DNA from: Rebecca billardiae RCC1528
Lineage: Eukaryota; Haptophyta
Direction: 5' to 3'
Assembly: GCA_965240325.2 (NCBI GenBank)
Contig: OZ251237.1
Coordinates: forward strand, 1,054,001 to 1,118,000
DNA length: 64,000 bases
Under the pieces are notes generated by a model that had not been told where the DNA came from, searched no databases, and saw only the letters and a list, made by a program, of their open reading frames with translations. Below, in pieces: positions 32,134-43,371 of this stretch (within the stretch, counting starts at the first letter, position 1; the number at the start of each line of letters is the position of its first letter). The position numbers were made by a program, and so were the translations under genes.

Positions 32134-33890
32134 ATGATGCGCAGCGCCTCGAACCTCGTGCTCCTCCTCCTCGCCGTCGCCGCGCGCTCGTCGGTGGCGC
32201 TCCGGGCGGGCCCGTCGCGGCTGCACCTCGCGCGGCCCGCGGCACCGGTTCTCTCGCGCACGCCGGCACGCTTCGGCCCGGCGCGCGCGCTGCAGTTCTC
32301 GGATGCCGCGGCAACGCCGCTCCCGCCGCCGCCCGAGTCTTCGAACGAGGTCGAGCTGTGCGACAGCGAGGATCCGGAGGCCGTGTGCACGCTGCCCATG
32401 GGCGTGACGGTCCCGATGTCCTGGGTGCAGACCCTGAAGATCGGGCTCTGCTTCGCCACGTGGTTCTCGCTGAACGTGATGTACAACCTGACGAACAAGC
32501 GCTGCCAGAACGTCTTCCCGATGCCGTGGACGATGACGGTGGTCTCGCTGGCGGTGGGCATCCCGTACGTGCTTTTCATGTGGGCCACGGGCCTCCGCGC
32601 GCCCCCCAAGATGACGATGGAGGGCTTCAAGAAGGTCTTCCCCATCGGCTTCTTCCACGCGGTCGGCCACGCGAGCGCGGTGATTGCGCTCGGCGCGGGC
32701 GCTGTCTCGTTCGCACAGATCGTGAAGGCGGGCGAGCCGGTGTTCACCTGCCTGCTCAGCTACCTCGTGCTCGGCCAGACCTTCCCCCCGGCCGTGTACG
32801 CCACCCTCATCCCCATCATCGGCGGTGTCGGCCTCGCGTCGCTCAAGGAGCTCTCGTTCACATGGCGCGCGCTCACGGGCGCGATGATGTCCAACGTCGC
32901 GTTCGCCTCGCGTGCGGTCTACTCCAAGGCGCAGATGGACAAGCCGGTGGGCGAGAACCTCGGCGCGGCCAACCTGTACGGCGTCCTGACCATCATCGCG
33001 TACGCGCGCCGCGCCGCGCCGCGCCCCGCCGCCGCCGCCCGCCGCGCCGCGCCGCTCGCCCGCCGCGCGGCGTCTCGAGGCGCGGTCGCCCGCGACCGCG
33101 CTGGCGTGTGCGTACGCGCTGCGCGCTCACGCGCAGCCCACCCCGCACCCCTGCGCACCCGCTCTCCGCGCGCGCGCGCACAGCTTCATCCTCTCGATGC
33201 CGTTCTTCATGTACTACGAGCTCCCGGGCTTCAACGCGGCGTGGCAGTCCGCCGTCGCGCTGAAGGGCCAGTGGTGGATGCTCCGCCAGCTCTTCCTCGA
33301 TGGCTTTTACTTCTACGCGTACAACGAGGTGCGTACCGCACCGGACCGTGCCGTCTCGTCAACTGCCCGCGCCTCCGGGGCGGCATGCGCTCGTGCGAGC
33401 GGCGTGCACGGAGCCACATCCGCGGGCGTGTGTGTGTGGGTGGGTGTGTGTGGGTGTACCTCGGGTGCTCAGGCGACACACGTCGGAGCGGCGCGGGGTC
33501 CGCACCGATGCGGCGGCTCCGCGCCCGGCGCGCCCCTGCTCACGCGCGCGGCCGCGCCCCGACCCGCTGCCGCGCCGGCTCCGAGCAGGTGGCCTTCTTC
33601 ACGCTCTCCCAGGTCAACCCGATCACGCACGCGATCGGTGCGCGCAGCTGCGGCTCGCCACGGACGCGTACCCCGCCGCGTGCGCCCTCCCCGCCGCGCT
33701 CGTCGCTCACACGCGCGCGCACGCGCGCACACCCGCAGGCAACACGATCAAGCGCGTCGCCATCATCGGCGTGACCGTCCTTGTCTTCCGCAACCCGGTC
33801 TCCAAGCAGTCGCTCGTCGGCTCGGTGATCGCCATCCTCGGCGCGATGCTCTACTCGATCGTCAAGGCAAAGACGGCCAAGGCAAAGTAA
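32134..33890 (+). CDS. Plastid triose-phosphate/phosphate-type translocator
   Basis: Four exons join in frame: 32134-32999, 33184-33328, 33589-33637 and 33739-33890 (TAA), giving 403 residues. The N-terminus MMRSASNLVLLLLAVAARSS is a signal peptide, followed by an Arg/Ala/Pro-rich transit-like stretch (GPSRLHLARPAAPVLSRTPA). This bipartite type is used for complex plastids. The core shows family blocks MYNLTNKRCQNVFPMPWTMT, FFHAVGHASAVIALGAGAVS, FAQIVKAGEPVFTCLLSYLV, GGVGLASLKELSFTWRALTG and AFASRAVYSKAQ. The end reads KRVAIIGVTVLVFRNP. It resembles plant TPT, which exchanges triose phosphate for phosphate; PEP, xylulose-phosphate or glucose-phosphate translocators are not excluded. Exon 3 codes only 16 residues. 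Confidence 0.88.
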
Positions 33891-34416
33891 GCAGTCGATC
33901 GGCGGCGGCGCGCCAGCTGGCGCAGGCGCATCTCGATTCCGAGATGCCGCCGCTGCGTCACCGGCTCGCGCGAGGCTGCGAGCGGGTGGCACTCGTCGCT
34001 GGCTCACCTGCCGAGTCCGACGATTCCGAGATGATGGCTTCGTGCCGGCGGTCACCGTGGGCGCTCGGCATCGACACCTGCATGTACTGTGCTCTGCATG
34101 ACACGCACCCGGCACCACTGCTTTCAGACATGGCTGGGCTTAGCATTATCGACCGTGATCCGTTGACTGAGTCTGAGACCGTTGCATGACGCACTCCACC
34201 GCACTGTCTTTCTCCTGATGACTTTATAATGACTGTACATGTGTGACTGTACATGTGTGAGCAGTGAGGCTGATGGCCTGATGTTCAGATCCCATCACGG
34301 GGGACGGCGGCGGGCGGCACGTCGCACACGCTCCTCCAACTGACGCATCCCGAAAAGCCAGCAGGGAAGAGGAGGCGCGGGTGGGCGCGGTCACGGATAC
34401 GTGGGCGTGCTTCACG
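33891..34416. other. Spacer, no gene seen
   Basis: Between two plus-strand genes. Contains ATTCCGAGATG duplicated near 33935 and 34024, and a TGTACATGTGTGA direct repeat near 34235. No supported ORF. Confidence 0.5.
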
Positions 34417-35529
34417 ATGGCCGTGCGGCGCCGTAAGAAGCGGCGCACCCACCAGCCGGTGACCCTCGAGAATGACGGCACCCCGCGGTCGTTCGTGTTC
34501 GCCAAGGGTCGGCCCGGCCCGACCATCACCGAGCTCGTCGCCGACATCAAGCGCATGATGGAGCCGCACACGGCCTCGCGCCTCAAGGCGCGCAAGCACA
34601 ACCGCGTGCGCGACTTCATCCACGTGGCGGGCCAGTACAACGTGAACTTCCTGATGATGGTGTCGAGCACGGACAAGGCGGCGTACCTGCGGCTCGTGCG
34701 CGTCCCGCGCGGCCCGACCCTGCAGTACCGCATCCACCGCTTCTCGCTCGCGGGCGATGTCGCGTCGATCGTGCGCCGGCCGCACTCGCCAGCGAGCGGC
34801 GAGTTTGCGACGCCGCCGCTGCTCGTGATGCACGGCTTCTCGAAGACGCTCAAGCAGGACCAGCTCGCGTCGGTGATGTTCCAGAACCTCTTCCCGCCCA
34901 TCGACGTGGGCAAGATGAACATCAAGAGCTGCCGCCGCGTCGTCCTCGTGCAGCACGACTCGGAAGCCGGGCGCACGCACATCAGGCAGTACGCCATCAC
35001 CGCGACGCCGACCGGCATGTCGCGCCCGCTGAAGAAGCTGATCCGCGACGGGCCCTCGGGGAAGCTCGCGTTGAAGCTTGGCCGCCTCGAGGACATCTCG
35101 CAGCTCCTCGACCGCGACGGCTACTCCTCCGAGAGCGGCGCCGAGACCGACCTCGAGAACGAGGCCGTCACACTGCCGCAGGACTACAAGGGGCGCGGCG
35201 CGCGCAAGTCGCAGCAGTGCGCCATCAAGCTGACCGAGCTCGGCCCGCGGCTCGAGCTCGAGCTGATCAAGGTGGAGGAGGGCGTTTGCGACGGGAACGT
35301 CATCTACCACCGCTTCCACACCAAGACGCCGGAGGAGCAGGCGGCGCTCGAGGCGCGCGCGCGCGCCAAGGCCGAGACCAAGGCGGCGCGCAAGCGCGAG
35401 CAGGAGGAGAACATCCGGCGGAAGGCGGAGGCCAAGGCGGCGGAGGCGCAGGCGAGGATGGGGGCGAAGCGCAAGCGAGGCGGCGCGGTGGACGCCGAGC
35501 CGGCCGCCGATGGCAACGCCGCCGACGCG

Positions 35530-35567
<38 letters not shown>

Positions 35568-35853
35568 TGGCCGCGGCCCGGCCGCTGACGACGACGACGA
35601 CATGTCAGACGCGGAGTGGTACCGCGCTGAGGTGGGCGAGGAGCCGGACCCCGCCCTCTTCACGCATCGGCAAGACGGGGAGGGCGAGGTCAAGCGGGAG
35701 AAGTACAACCCGCTCTACGCCAAGCGGAAGAAGCACGCGGCGAAGCCTGGTGGCCGCCCCCCCGCGGCGAAGCAGGGCGCAGCCGCAGGTCGTGGCGCTG
35801 GGCGCGGCCGTGGGCGTGGCCGTGGCCGCGGCGGACGGCGCTCAGCAGACTGA
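34417..35853 (+). CDS. PPAN: Brix-domain ribosome biogenesis factor PPAN/Ssf1
   Basis: Single exon, 478 residues, ATG 34417 to TGA 35851-35853. It starts MAVRRRKKRRTHQP, followed by the Brix domain (about 20-300): RPGPTITELVADIKRMMEPH, KARKHNRVRDFIHVAGQYNV, FLMMVSSTDKAAYLRLVRVP, MHGFSKTLKQDQLASVMFQN and LFPPIDVGKMNIKSCRRVVL. PPAN/Ssf1 acts in nucleolar pre-60S assembly together with Rrp15-type partners. The C-terminus is charged: a Lys/Arg/Glu coiled region, a poly-Asp run, then an RGG-like tail GRGAGRGRGRGRGRGGRR. The last dozen codons are part of a tandem duplication (35811-36686). The start was chosen as the first ATG; upstream GTG codons are ignored. Confidence 0.92.
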
Positions 35854-36686
35854 TGTTCTACGTGACACAGTCTGATTTCATTCTGAATCAACGTTGATCA
35901 CGTGCGTCGTCGGCGTATGGCACTGTACGCTGATTCGATCGCGGCGCGTGATGACGATGCTGACCGCACCGTGATTCGTGAAGTGCCATCAGCATGAGCA
36001 GTCCTACGGCCTGCGACGGCGGCCGAGCTCGTGAACTCGTCTGTAGAGTGTAAGCTAGTGAGTACGTAGTGACTGTACGTGGAATCATATAGTGTGGACT
36101 GTGGTCTCTGAGTGTGGATCAGTGGATGGACGACGGCTGGCCCACGACTAAGCTAGTCTCTATAGCTTCAGTGAAGCTTAATAATGCGCGCGTCGGCGGC
36201 CATGACGGATCAGAAAGTATCGTCTGCGTATTAATAGACATTGGCGTGGGCGTGGCCGTGGCCGCGGCGGACGGCGCTCAGCAGACTGATGTTCTACGTG
36301 ACACAGTCTGATTTCATTCTGAATCAACGTTGATCACGTGCGTCGTCGGCGTATGGCACTGTACGCTGATTCGATCGCGGCGCGTGATGACGATGCTGAC
36401 CGCACCGTGATTCGTGACTCAGTGCCATCAGCAGTCCTCTGTCCTACGGCCTGCGACGGCGGCCGAGCTCGTGAACTCGTCTGTAGAGTGTAAGCTAGTG
36501 AGTACGTAGTGACTGTACGTGGAATCATATAGTGTGGACTGTGGTCTCTGAGTGTGGATCAGTGGATGGACGACGGCTGGCCCACGACTAAGCTAGTCTC
36601 TATAGCTTCAGTGAAGCTTAATAATGCGCGCGTCGGCGGCATGACGGATCAGAAAGTATCGTCTGCGTATTAATAGACATTGGCGC
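35811..36686. repeat. Tandem duplication of about 436 bp between convergent genes
   Basis: Copy 1 is about 35811-36246 and copy 2 about 36247-36686. Each starts TGGGCGTGGCCGTGGCCGCG and ends GTATTAATAGACATTGGCG. The unit begins inside the last PPAN codons and ends inside the last ABCG codons, so it is the whole intergenic 3'-3' region doubled. Copies differ by a few small indels near 35985/36418 and one base near 36198/36636. PPAN uses copy 1 and ABCG uses copy 2; the inner partial gene ends are spares. Confidence 0.93.
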
Positions 36687-38612
36687 TCGCACGTCGAGCC
36701 AGCAGGATCATCGCCAGCAGCTGCATCCCCACGAACAACGCAATGAGCACGCCCGCATACGCCCACTGCAGCTCGGGGTCGACGTCATTGAGCTCGAAGA
36801 GGGCGATGCAGCCGGGCACGCCCGCGCGCGCGCACTCGGAGAACTCGATGATGACCGCTAGGTTGAGCGCGAACTTGAGCGCGCAGAGGTACTGCGCCCA
36901 GCGCACGAACACGGGGATCTGGCTGATTTTGATGAAGAAGCCGGCGAACAGCAGCTGCGGCACGAAGATGATCGGCACCTGTTGCATCCGAGTCGCACAC
37001 ACGGACCCGTTTGCGCGCACAGGCGGAGGCAGCGCCGGTGAGCGGCTTGTCGTGGATGCAAGGGCGGAGGCTGGAGCGCACAGCGGGCAGACGCGGCACG
37101 CACCGTGTTGAGCGCCTCCTCGATGTTGCTCAGCATGCTGCCCACGAGCAGCGCCGTCGAGGACGCGATGAGCGCGAGGATCCAGCACGCGAGCACGAGC
37201 AGGATGAAGTTGCCTGTGAAGCCGATCATCCAGTGCAGCACCAGCCACGTGCTGAGCGCGTTGGCAAAGGCGAGCGGCAGCTCGAGCGCGACTTTCGAGA
37301 GGAAGTACGCGGTGGCGGAGTAGCTGCCCGCGGCGTACTCGCGCAGAAAGATCGGCCGCTCGACCGGGAACGCGATCAGCATCGGCTGAGCGCTCCCGAA
37401 CATGATGGAGATGAACGCGTTCACCAGCGCGCCAAAGTGCGACTGCTTGTCGTCCAGCCGCGCCGCCTGGAAGAAGATGATGCCGTAGATGACGTTGAGC
37501 ACGAGCGGGATGGCGTAGCGCGCGACGATGCCGCCGTAGTTGCGGAAGGTGTTGAGCACCTCGCGCACGAACAGCATGCGCAGCTGCATCGGCCAGCTCG
37601 CCTGCACCACGCGGTGCTCGTCGTTCACGCCGAGCAATCCGCCGAGCGTGCGCTGCCGGCTGGCCGCGGGCGGGCTGCTGCGCGGCCGCCCAGATGGCGG
37701 CTTCGCGCCGCCTGCACGACTGGCGCCGGGCAGCGCGGGCTGCTGCGCGTCAACGACCTTTTGTAGCTCCTCGTGCGGCTCCGTCTGCATCTTGAACATC
37801 ACAAAGTCCGCGGGGTTGTGCTGTGGCGGGAACGGGAAGCCCGCGCGCGCCCACGTGGGGGCAAGGGCGGACATTGCGTCCGTGAAGAGCAGCTCGCCAT
37901 GCGAGACGAGGAGCACGCGGTCGAAGAGCTCGAAGATCTCGGAGGAGGGCTGGTGGATGGTGCACACCACGAGCCGGCCGTCGGACGCCACCTCCTTGAG
38001 CTGCTTCACCACCTGCATCGCGGCGTACGAGTCGAGCCCGCTCGTCGGCTCGTCGAGGAATACTATCGAGGGGTCAGTCACCAGCTCGACGCCGATCGAT
38101 GCGCGCTTCTTCTCGCCACCGGAGATGCCCTTGACCATATCGTTGCCCACGATGGTGTCCGCGCACTCCTCGAGCCGCAGCGCCTTGATCATCCGCTCGA
38201 CCACGCGCTCCTTCTCGTCCGAGGGCTCATCCGCCGCGCGTCGAAGCTTGCATGAGAAGCGAAGCGACTCGCGCGGCGTGGCGAAGGGCATGAGCGCGTC
38301 CTCCTGCATCACGTAAGCGATGCGCGAGCGAAATGCTCTGCTCGAGGGGTCCATGTTCTCGCCGTCGAGCATGATCTTCCCTTCGATCTTTCGGGCTTTA
38401 TTAGACGTGACGCGCCCCGCGAGGATGTTCATCAGAGATGTCTTGCCCGCGCCGCTCGGGCCGAGGATGGCGACCACCTCGCCGCCGTGGAGCGTTGCCG
38501 ACACGCCCTTGAGAATGGGCTTGTCCCCTACCGCGAAGCGCAGGTTTTGGAACTCCAGCGTGACCCCACCGCCATCCTCAAGCGTGACGCCCGTCGCCCG
38601 TCCGCTCGCCAT
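36670..38612 (-). CDS. ABCG-family half transporter
   Basis: Two exons, 38612-37104 and 36978-36670 (TAA 36670-36672), join in phase 0 for 605 residues. The ATP-binding domain shows Walker A GPSGAGKTS (about 50), Q-loop YVMQED, signature ISGGEKKRASIGVEL (about 160), Walker B IVFLDEPTSGLDS and H-loop TIHQPSS. The membrane domain (about 345 on) has six helices with FPVERPIFLREYAAGSY, the ABCG hallmark, then VPIIFVPQLLFAGFFIKISQ in exon 2 and a Cys-containing loop. Such half transporters dimerise to export lipids, sterols or xenobiotics. An upstream in-frame ATG at 38702 would add 30 residues. The intron (37103-36979) starts GTGCGTG. Confidence 0.92.
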
Positions 38613-38979
38613 TGTACTTCTCAAGAGCCGAGTGCAGCTCTTGATCCGGAGCCGGCGACCAATCTCGCTTTCTGAGCAAGCGCCGGTGCAAAAGTGCATC
38701 ATGCAGCAAAAGGTTCATTTGATCATTATTTTGATGGCAGCGGTCCTTTGTCATCAGTTTGTCACAGGCTCAGTGTCACGCGTAGCTGTGAATGACAGTT
38801 ACTCGCCTGCCTGAGCTGTGTGCGTCTCTTAACCTTAGTCAACTGTACTGTAGTACTGTAGTAGTAGCATGACGAGGTATCACATGTGCCAGCAGGCACT
38901 GGCAGTCATGACCAGTCTTACCAGTTAGTACTGTAGTAAGACGACTTAAACCGTGGTAAGTCCGCACGGCCACGCCGGG
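38613..38979. other. Spacer with an interspersed-element copy
   Basis: No ORF supported. Contains the element at 38804-38846 and a run of ACTGTAGTA-type motifs after it. Confidence 0.6.
38804..38846 (+). repeat. Interspersed 43-bp element, copy 4
   Basis: Core TGAGCTGTGTGCGTCTCTTA is intact; the tail is slightly diverged (ACCTTAGTCAACTGT). Confidence 0.9.
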
Positions 38980-40203
38980 TCACCCTGCAGCCGGGGAGGC
39001 TGCGGTGGAGGCGGTGGCGTTGCACGCGGCCACCGTGCTGTCAGGCCCGCGCTCGCCGCGCGCTCCATAGAAGACGTGCTCGAGCATGAGCCCTTGCGCA
39101 GGCGCGGTGTAGACGAGCGAGCGCGCGCGCGTCTTGCTCTCCGCCGAGGCGGGTGTCGCCGACGCCTGCTGTGGCGCCTGCACGAGTGCGCGGAAGTCGT
39201 CGACGGACATCCGGCCGAGGCCAACCATCACGAGCGTGCCGGCCATCATCCGCATCTGCTTGTACATGAAGCGGTCCGCCTCGGCCGTGATCTCCACGCC
39301 GCCCTCGCCGTCGGCCACGACCTCGGCCCGCCAGAGGTGGCGCACCGGCGAGCGCGGGTCGTCCGCGTGCATCGCAGAGAGCAGCGAGAAGTCGTGGACG
39401 CCCACGAGGCTCTTGGCCGCCTCGGCCATCGCGCCCACATCGAGCTCTCGCCGCGCGCCACGGACCAGCCGGTCGCCCACCGACCAGCACCACCGCGTCT
39501 CGAACGGCGACGGCGCTCGCTCGAGGACGCGGTACGTGTATCGCTTGCCCAGGCACGAGTGGCGCGCGTGGAAGTCAGGCGGCGCGGGCTGCACGTCGAG
39601 GACGCGCAGCGCGGGCGGCAAGCCCGTCTGCAGCGCTCGGAGTAGAAGGTCGGCCCGATGGGTATCCGCTTCGTCAGTGCTCCCACCGCCGTCCACGTCC
39701 GGAGTATCGCACGGCGCGTCGAAATGGAACACGGCCGCCCGAGCCGACACGCCCGCATCGGTTCGGCCCGCGCCCGCGATGGTTGTGGGCGTGCGTAGGA
39801 ATGCCCCGAGCCGCTCCTCGAGCGCACCCTGCACTGTCCGCACGCCCTGCTGCTGGATCATCCAGCCGTTGAACTCCGAGCCATCGTACGCACACGTGGC
39901 CCGGAAGCGGCGCATGCGCTGCTGCGCGGTTGTCCCCGCGGGTTGGCGTGCGTGATGCGTGCGAGCTGATCTCTGCGTCACAGATGGCGTCGTCGGGGTC
40001 TGCGTGCAGCGCGAGATGGTGCGAGCGAGCGGGCGATCCGCCGCCGCAGCGCCGCCCGACCACGAGAAGGGTGTGTGGCCGATCGGAGTGGCGTCCAGCC
40101 GGTTGGACGCCATCTTGACGATGCTCGCGATGCCCGCCGGCGCGGCGATGGACCTTGTCATGCGCTCTAACTCGGCCGCTCGCGGCAACCCTTTGCAGTT
40201 CAT
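38980..40203 (-). CDS. tRNA pseudouridine synthase, TruA family
   Basis: Single exon, 407 residues, ATG 40201-40203 to TGA 38980-38982. The TruA domain begins near residue 95 with FRATCAYDGSEFNGWMIQQQ and GVRTVQGALEERLG. The catalytic Asp lies in AGRTDAGVSA (about 148). Later blocks are DFHARHSCLGKRYTYRVLER, GVHDFSLLSA and DRFMYKQMRMMAGTLVMVGL. TruA/PUS3-type enzymes convert uridine to pseudouridine in the tRNA anticodon arm. The 95-residue N-terminal extension has basic and Ser/Thr residues and could be an organelle-targeting sequence. A shorter start at the Met of MRRFRATCAYDG would give a bare bacterial-like enzyme. No intron is needed. Confidence 0.87.
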   Translation of the reverse strand: MNCKGLPRAAELERMTRSIAAPAGIASIVKMASNRLDATPIGHTPFSWSGGAAAADRPLARTISRCTQTPTTPSVTQRSARTHHARQPAGTTAQQRMRRFRATCAYDGSEFNGWMIQQQGVRTVQGALEERLGAFLRTPTTIAGAGRTDAGVSARAAVFHFDAPCDTPDVDGGGSTDEADTHRADLLLRALQTGLPPALRVLDVQPAPPDFHARHSCLGKRYTYRVLERAPSPFETRWCWSVGDRLVRGARRELDVGAMAEAAKSLVGVHDFSLLSAMHADDPRSPVRHLWRAEVVADGEGGVEITAEADRFMYKQMRMMAGTLVMVGLGRMSVDDFRALVQAPQQASATPASAESKTRARSLVYTAPAQGLMLEHVFYGARGERGPDSTVAACNATASTAASPAAG

Positions 40204-40401
40204 ACAGTAGAATGAGTCAGCTTGCGACCTGATTGCGCACTGACGAACGCGTGGCGACCGCAGCCTGCAACCGGCACGCGGCCAACCTGCCGAGGACGCA
40301 CGGCACCGGCAGGAGACTGGAGAGTGACAAACTCACTCACAGTCGTCACACTGGAAATGACCCCGCGCGCTGAGAGTCTCAGTGTCGCCATCAGTCGGGC
40401 A

Positions 40402-41529
40402 TCAGTGGACACATGCGAACGAGTAGTTGGCGGCAGGAGAGGTGGCCGACAGCAGCCTGCTCATCTGGTCGCCGGTGAGTGCAAAGTCAAAGATGGCGGC
40501 ATCGTCGCTGAGGTGGCGCTTGGACGTGCTCTTGGTCACGAGCGCAAGCCCGAGCTGAGCGACGTACCGCAGCGACGTCTGCGCGCCGCTCCGGCCGTTC
40601 TCCTTCCCGATGCCCGTGACGAGCGGCCCGGTGATGAGCTCACGCGAGCGACCGTCGCCGAGCGGCGAGTAGGCCTGCAACACGATGCCGCGCGCCGCGC
40701 ACGCGCTCGCGATCCCGCCCTGGTCCGGGCCCATGCCCACGTGGTACTGCACCTGGTTCACAGCGGGCACGATGGTGGTCCCCCCGCCGTGCGACGGCGC
40801 GATGCACTCCAGGCAGCTTGGACAGAAGTTGGAGACGCCGATCGCGCGCGCCTTCCCCGCGTAGTACGCGTCCTCGAGCGCGCGCCACTGCGCGCGCATG
40901 CGCGGGCAGTGCGTGTGCGTGTACGGGAATGGGCGTGGAGGAAAGTGCAGCAGAAGCAGGTCGACCCGCTCGACTTTGAGCTGCGCGAGGTCGTCGTTGA
41001 TGTCAGCGGCCGTGCTGTCCGCGCACTCGTCGACCGACTGAGCGTCGCAGCCCGGCACCTTGGTGGTGAGGAACACGTCCGAACGCTGGCCGTGCTTGCG
41101 AATGGCCTCGCCAACAGCCTCCTGGTTCTCGTAGTCTGGGCGCGAGTGACGGAGGGTGTGGCCACGTGGTTGCGGGCATCAACAAACGGGCGGTGAGGCC
41201 GCACACGCACGCGACACCACGCGGCCGCGGGTGTCAACCAAGGGGCAGCGAGGGTACACATGCGTGCGTGACCACGTGGGCGACCCCTGCCGCAGCATCA
41301 GTCGGCACACACCATTCGCCGTATCGACGTGCGTGAACCCGGCATCGAGTGCATAAGCGATTGCCGTCTCGACCTCGTCGGCCGACAGCTCCCACACGCC
41401 GACGGCGAGCTGCGGCATATACACTGGACCATCGGGTGTGCGCAGCCTCATGACTGGATCGACGCCCTCCGCGCCGGCCGCAAGCATCATCATCATCATC
41501 ATCATCATCGCCGTGCGCGAAGCCGCCAT
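40402..41529 (-). CDS. Aldo/keto reductase
   Basis: Two exons, 41529-41313 and 41135-40402, join in frame for 316 residues. The N-terminus MAASRTAMMMMMMMMLAAGA contains eight Met in a row from an ATG microsatellite and may act as a signal or anchor. The AKR core follows: VYMPQLAVGVWELSADEVET, catalytic Asp in HVDTAN, Tyr in DYENQEAVGEAIRKHG just after the intron, Lys in FLTTKVPG and His in LLLLHFP. RAIGVSNF, VNQVQYHVG and LQAYSPLG are typical strand ends of the TIM barrel. These enzymes reduce aldehydes or ketones with NADPH; the substrate is unknown. The C-terminus ends SFACVH. Confidence 0.88.
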
Positions 41530-41873
41530 CGTGCGAACTGCGAATTACTCCGAAATTTCCGAACCGGATGGCGCGGGGAAATAAGATTACAGTAATGTCG
41601 CGCCAATATCCATGTACGCCTGCCTGAGCTGTGTGCGTCTCTTATTCTTAGTAAACTGTCACGGAGCCGGTGACTACCATCATTATGATTGTGACATGAC
41701 GGACGTGATGATCAGAGACAGTGTTTCTGCTGTATTGTAACTCACTAGTCTCAAGTCTGTTATAATAATAATGCGCAATAATAGAGTGATTTTCGTTTAT
41801 AGTTATTTCGTACGACTGCATCAGCAGGCCTGTATCAGGCAGTATCATCAGGCCAGTAGCAGACTAGCAGTGT
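41530..41873. other. Spacer with an interspersed-element copy
   Basis: AT-rich, no ORF supported. Contains the element at 41617-41659. Confidence 0.6.
41617..41659 (+). repeat. Interspersed 43-bp element, copy 5
   Basis: Identical in core and tail (TTCTTAGTAAACTGT) to the copy at 13643-13685. Confidence 0.9.
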
Positions 41874-42860
41874 TCACCAATCACCACGGCAATGCTGCTG
41901 CTGCAGCTGCTCGTAGTCCCGCGACTGACGATATTGGCCGCGCAGCATGCACACGATCTCGCGCGTGGTCTCGGTGAGCGCGGGGAGCGCTGCAAACATG
42001 ACGAACGCCGGCACCACGCTCTTTACCAGCGACGCATGCACACCGGCGAAGAGGCCGCCAGCACCGGCGGTGGAGAGCACTTTGCGGGCCACGCTGAGCA
42101 TTGACGGTGGCGTGTCTGCCTGGCTGGTCATCACGATGGACTTGATGGTGTTCAGCGGCGCAGTCGACACTTCGGCGAGCATGCCCGCGAGTACGCCGAC
42201 GAGCCCGGAGGTGAGAGCCGGATGAGAGTGCCAAGCTTCACAGCGCGAGGCGTGCTCGAGCAGCACGCGGTAGCCCACCCATTGCACGGTGGTGCCGAGC
42301 ACAGTCGGCAGCACGTTTGCGCCCAGCACAGTCGGCGACAGCAGCGTCATAGCGTCGAGGGCCAGCGCGCCGCCCGAGTTTGCGATGGCACGCTTCTTGG
42401 CCACCTCGAGCGGCGTGTTCACAACGGCCGCGGCGATCGCGCCGCCGAGGGACCGAGCAACCACGGCACCGGGCGGGAGCGACTGGGCAAGCTTCGCATC
42501 TGCAAAGAAGAACGCGACATTGCCGAGCGCGGCGCATCCGAGCGCCCAGCCGAGTCCGGCGAGGAGCGGAAATCTCGGCGCGCTCGCCACGCTACGCCCG
42601 TTGGCAAGGACCACGTCGCGCGGATGCGGATGCGCGACGCCGCGCTGCACCTGCGCGCGCGTGGCGGCGACTTCGAACGGCCACGCGGCAATCGTCGCGA
42701 GCACGCCAGAGCACGTACCAGCCACCACCCTGACGAGCACATCGTCAGAGCTCGCCTCAGTGGGCACAACAGATAGCTCTCGGTGCTTCTCAGGCCCGTT
42801 TCCCGCGAGCATCGTGAGCACGCGATGCGCGGGCTCGAGCAGGACGGGGTGGACGCGCAT
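41874..42860 (-). CDS. Mitochondrial carrier family (SLC25-like) protein
   Basis: Single exon, 328 residues, ATG 42858-42860 to TGA 41874-41876. Three carrier repeats are visible by their signature turns: WPFEVAATRAQ, TPLEVAKKRA and APLNTIKSIVMTS, which are degenerate forms of Px[DE]xx[KR]x[KR]. Six hydrophobic helices alternate with loops, for example VRVVAGTCSGVLATIAAWPF and LTSGLVGVLAGMLAEVSTAP. The third motif has Asn in place of the acidic residue, and the second repeat pair is unusual, so the substrate cannot be inferred. Frame is open upstream but lacks an ATG. It is divergent from the glycosyltransferase gene. Confidence 0.78.
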   Translation of the reverse strand: MRVHPVLLEPAHRVLTMLAGNGPEKHRELSVVPTEASSDDVLVRVVAGTCSGVLATIAAWPFEVAATRAQVQRGVAHPHPRDVVLANGRSVASAPRFPLLAGLGWALGCAALGNVAFFFADAKLAQSLPPGAVVARSLGGAIAAAVVNTPLEVAKKRAIANSGGALALDAMTLLSPTVLGANVLPTVLGTTVQWVGYRVLLEHASRCEAWHSHPALTSGLVGVLAGMLAEVSTAPLNTIKSIVMTSQADTPPSMLSVARKVLSTAGAGGLFAGVHASLVKSVVPAFVMFAALPALTETTREIVCMLRGQYRQSRDYEQLQQQHCRGDW

Positions 42861-43371
42861 CGCGACGGGGGGCCAGTCTGGTTCCAGCGGGGGACGGGGT
42901 CTCGATCGCACAGCCAGCGTGCGTTCGCCGAGCGGGAGGGGCCGTGTGTTGTACAGATGTACAGTTTATTTGTTTTAACGTGCGTAAGGCTCACGGTGGC
43001 AGGTTGCCGCGCCATCCATTACTTGTACTTAGATTCCACGCGAGAATACTATCATACTGTACGTACTAGTATGCTTGCTCTGAAGGCGAAATCAAAGGAC
43101 GAGATATGAGAATTCTCGCGATGACGTCAAGCGCACGTCATTCGTCCACGTCTGGTTGCTCCAGACGCCCGCGGGTACAGTCCGACTCGACATTCGACCT
43201 TGATCTGGACCTCAATCCGAGATGTGCTGGCTCCCGATTCCCGACCCGACCGAGCAGGGCTTCTCGGGACGCGCGTTCGTAGCCACAGTCCACACACCAT
43301 CGGACCAGCCGCACCAGCCTGCGACAGCCTCTCCGCGCCGAACCGCCCCAACCCCGTCGTCGACGAGCCTC
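42861..43371. other. Spacer between divergent genes
   Basis: AT-richer near 42950-43110. An alternative glycosyltransferase start (ATG 43222) lies in its right part, giving 50 extra residues of Pro/Thr/Ser-rich sequence. No other ORF is supported. Confidence 0.5.
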
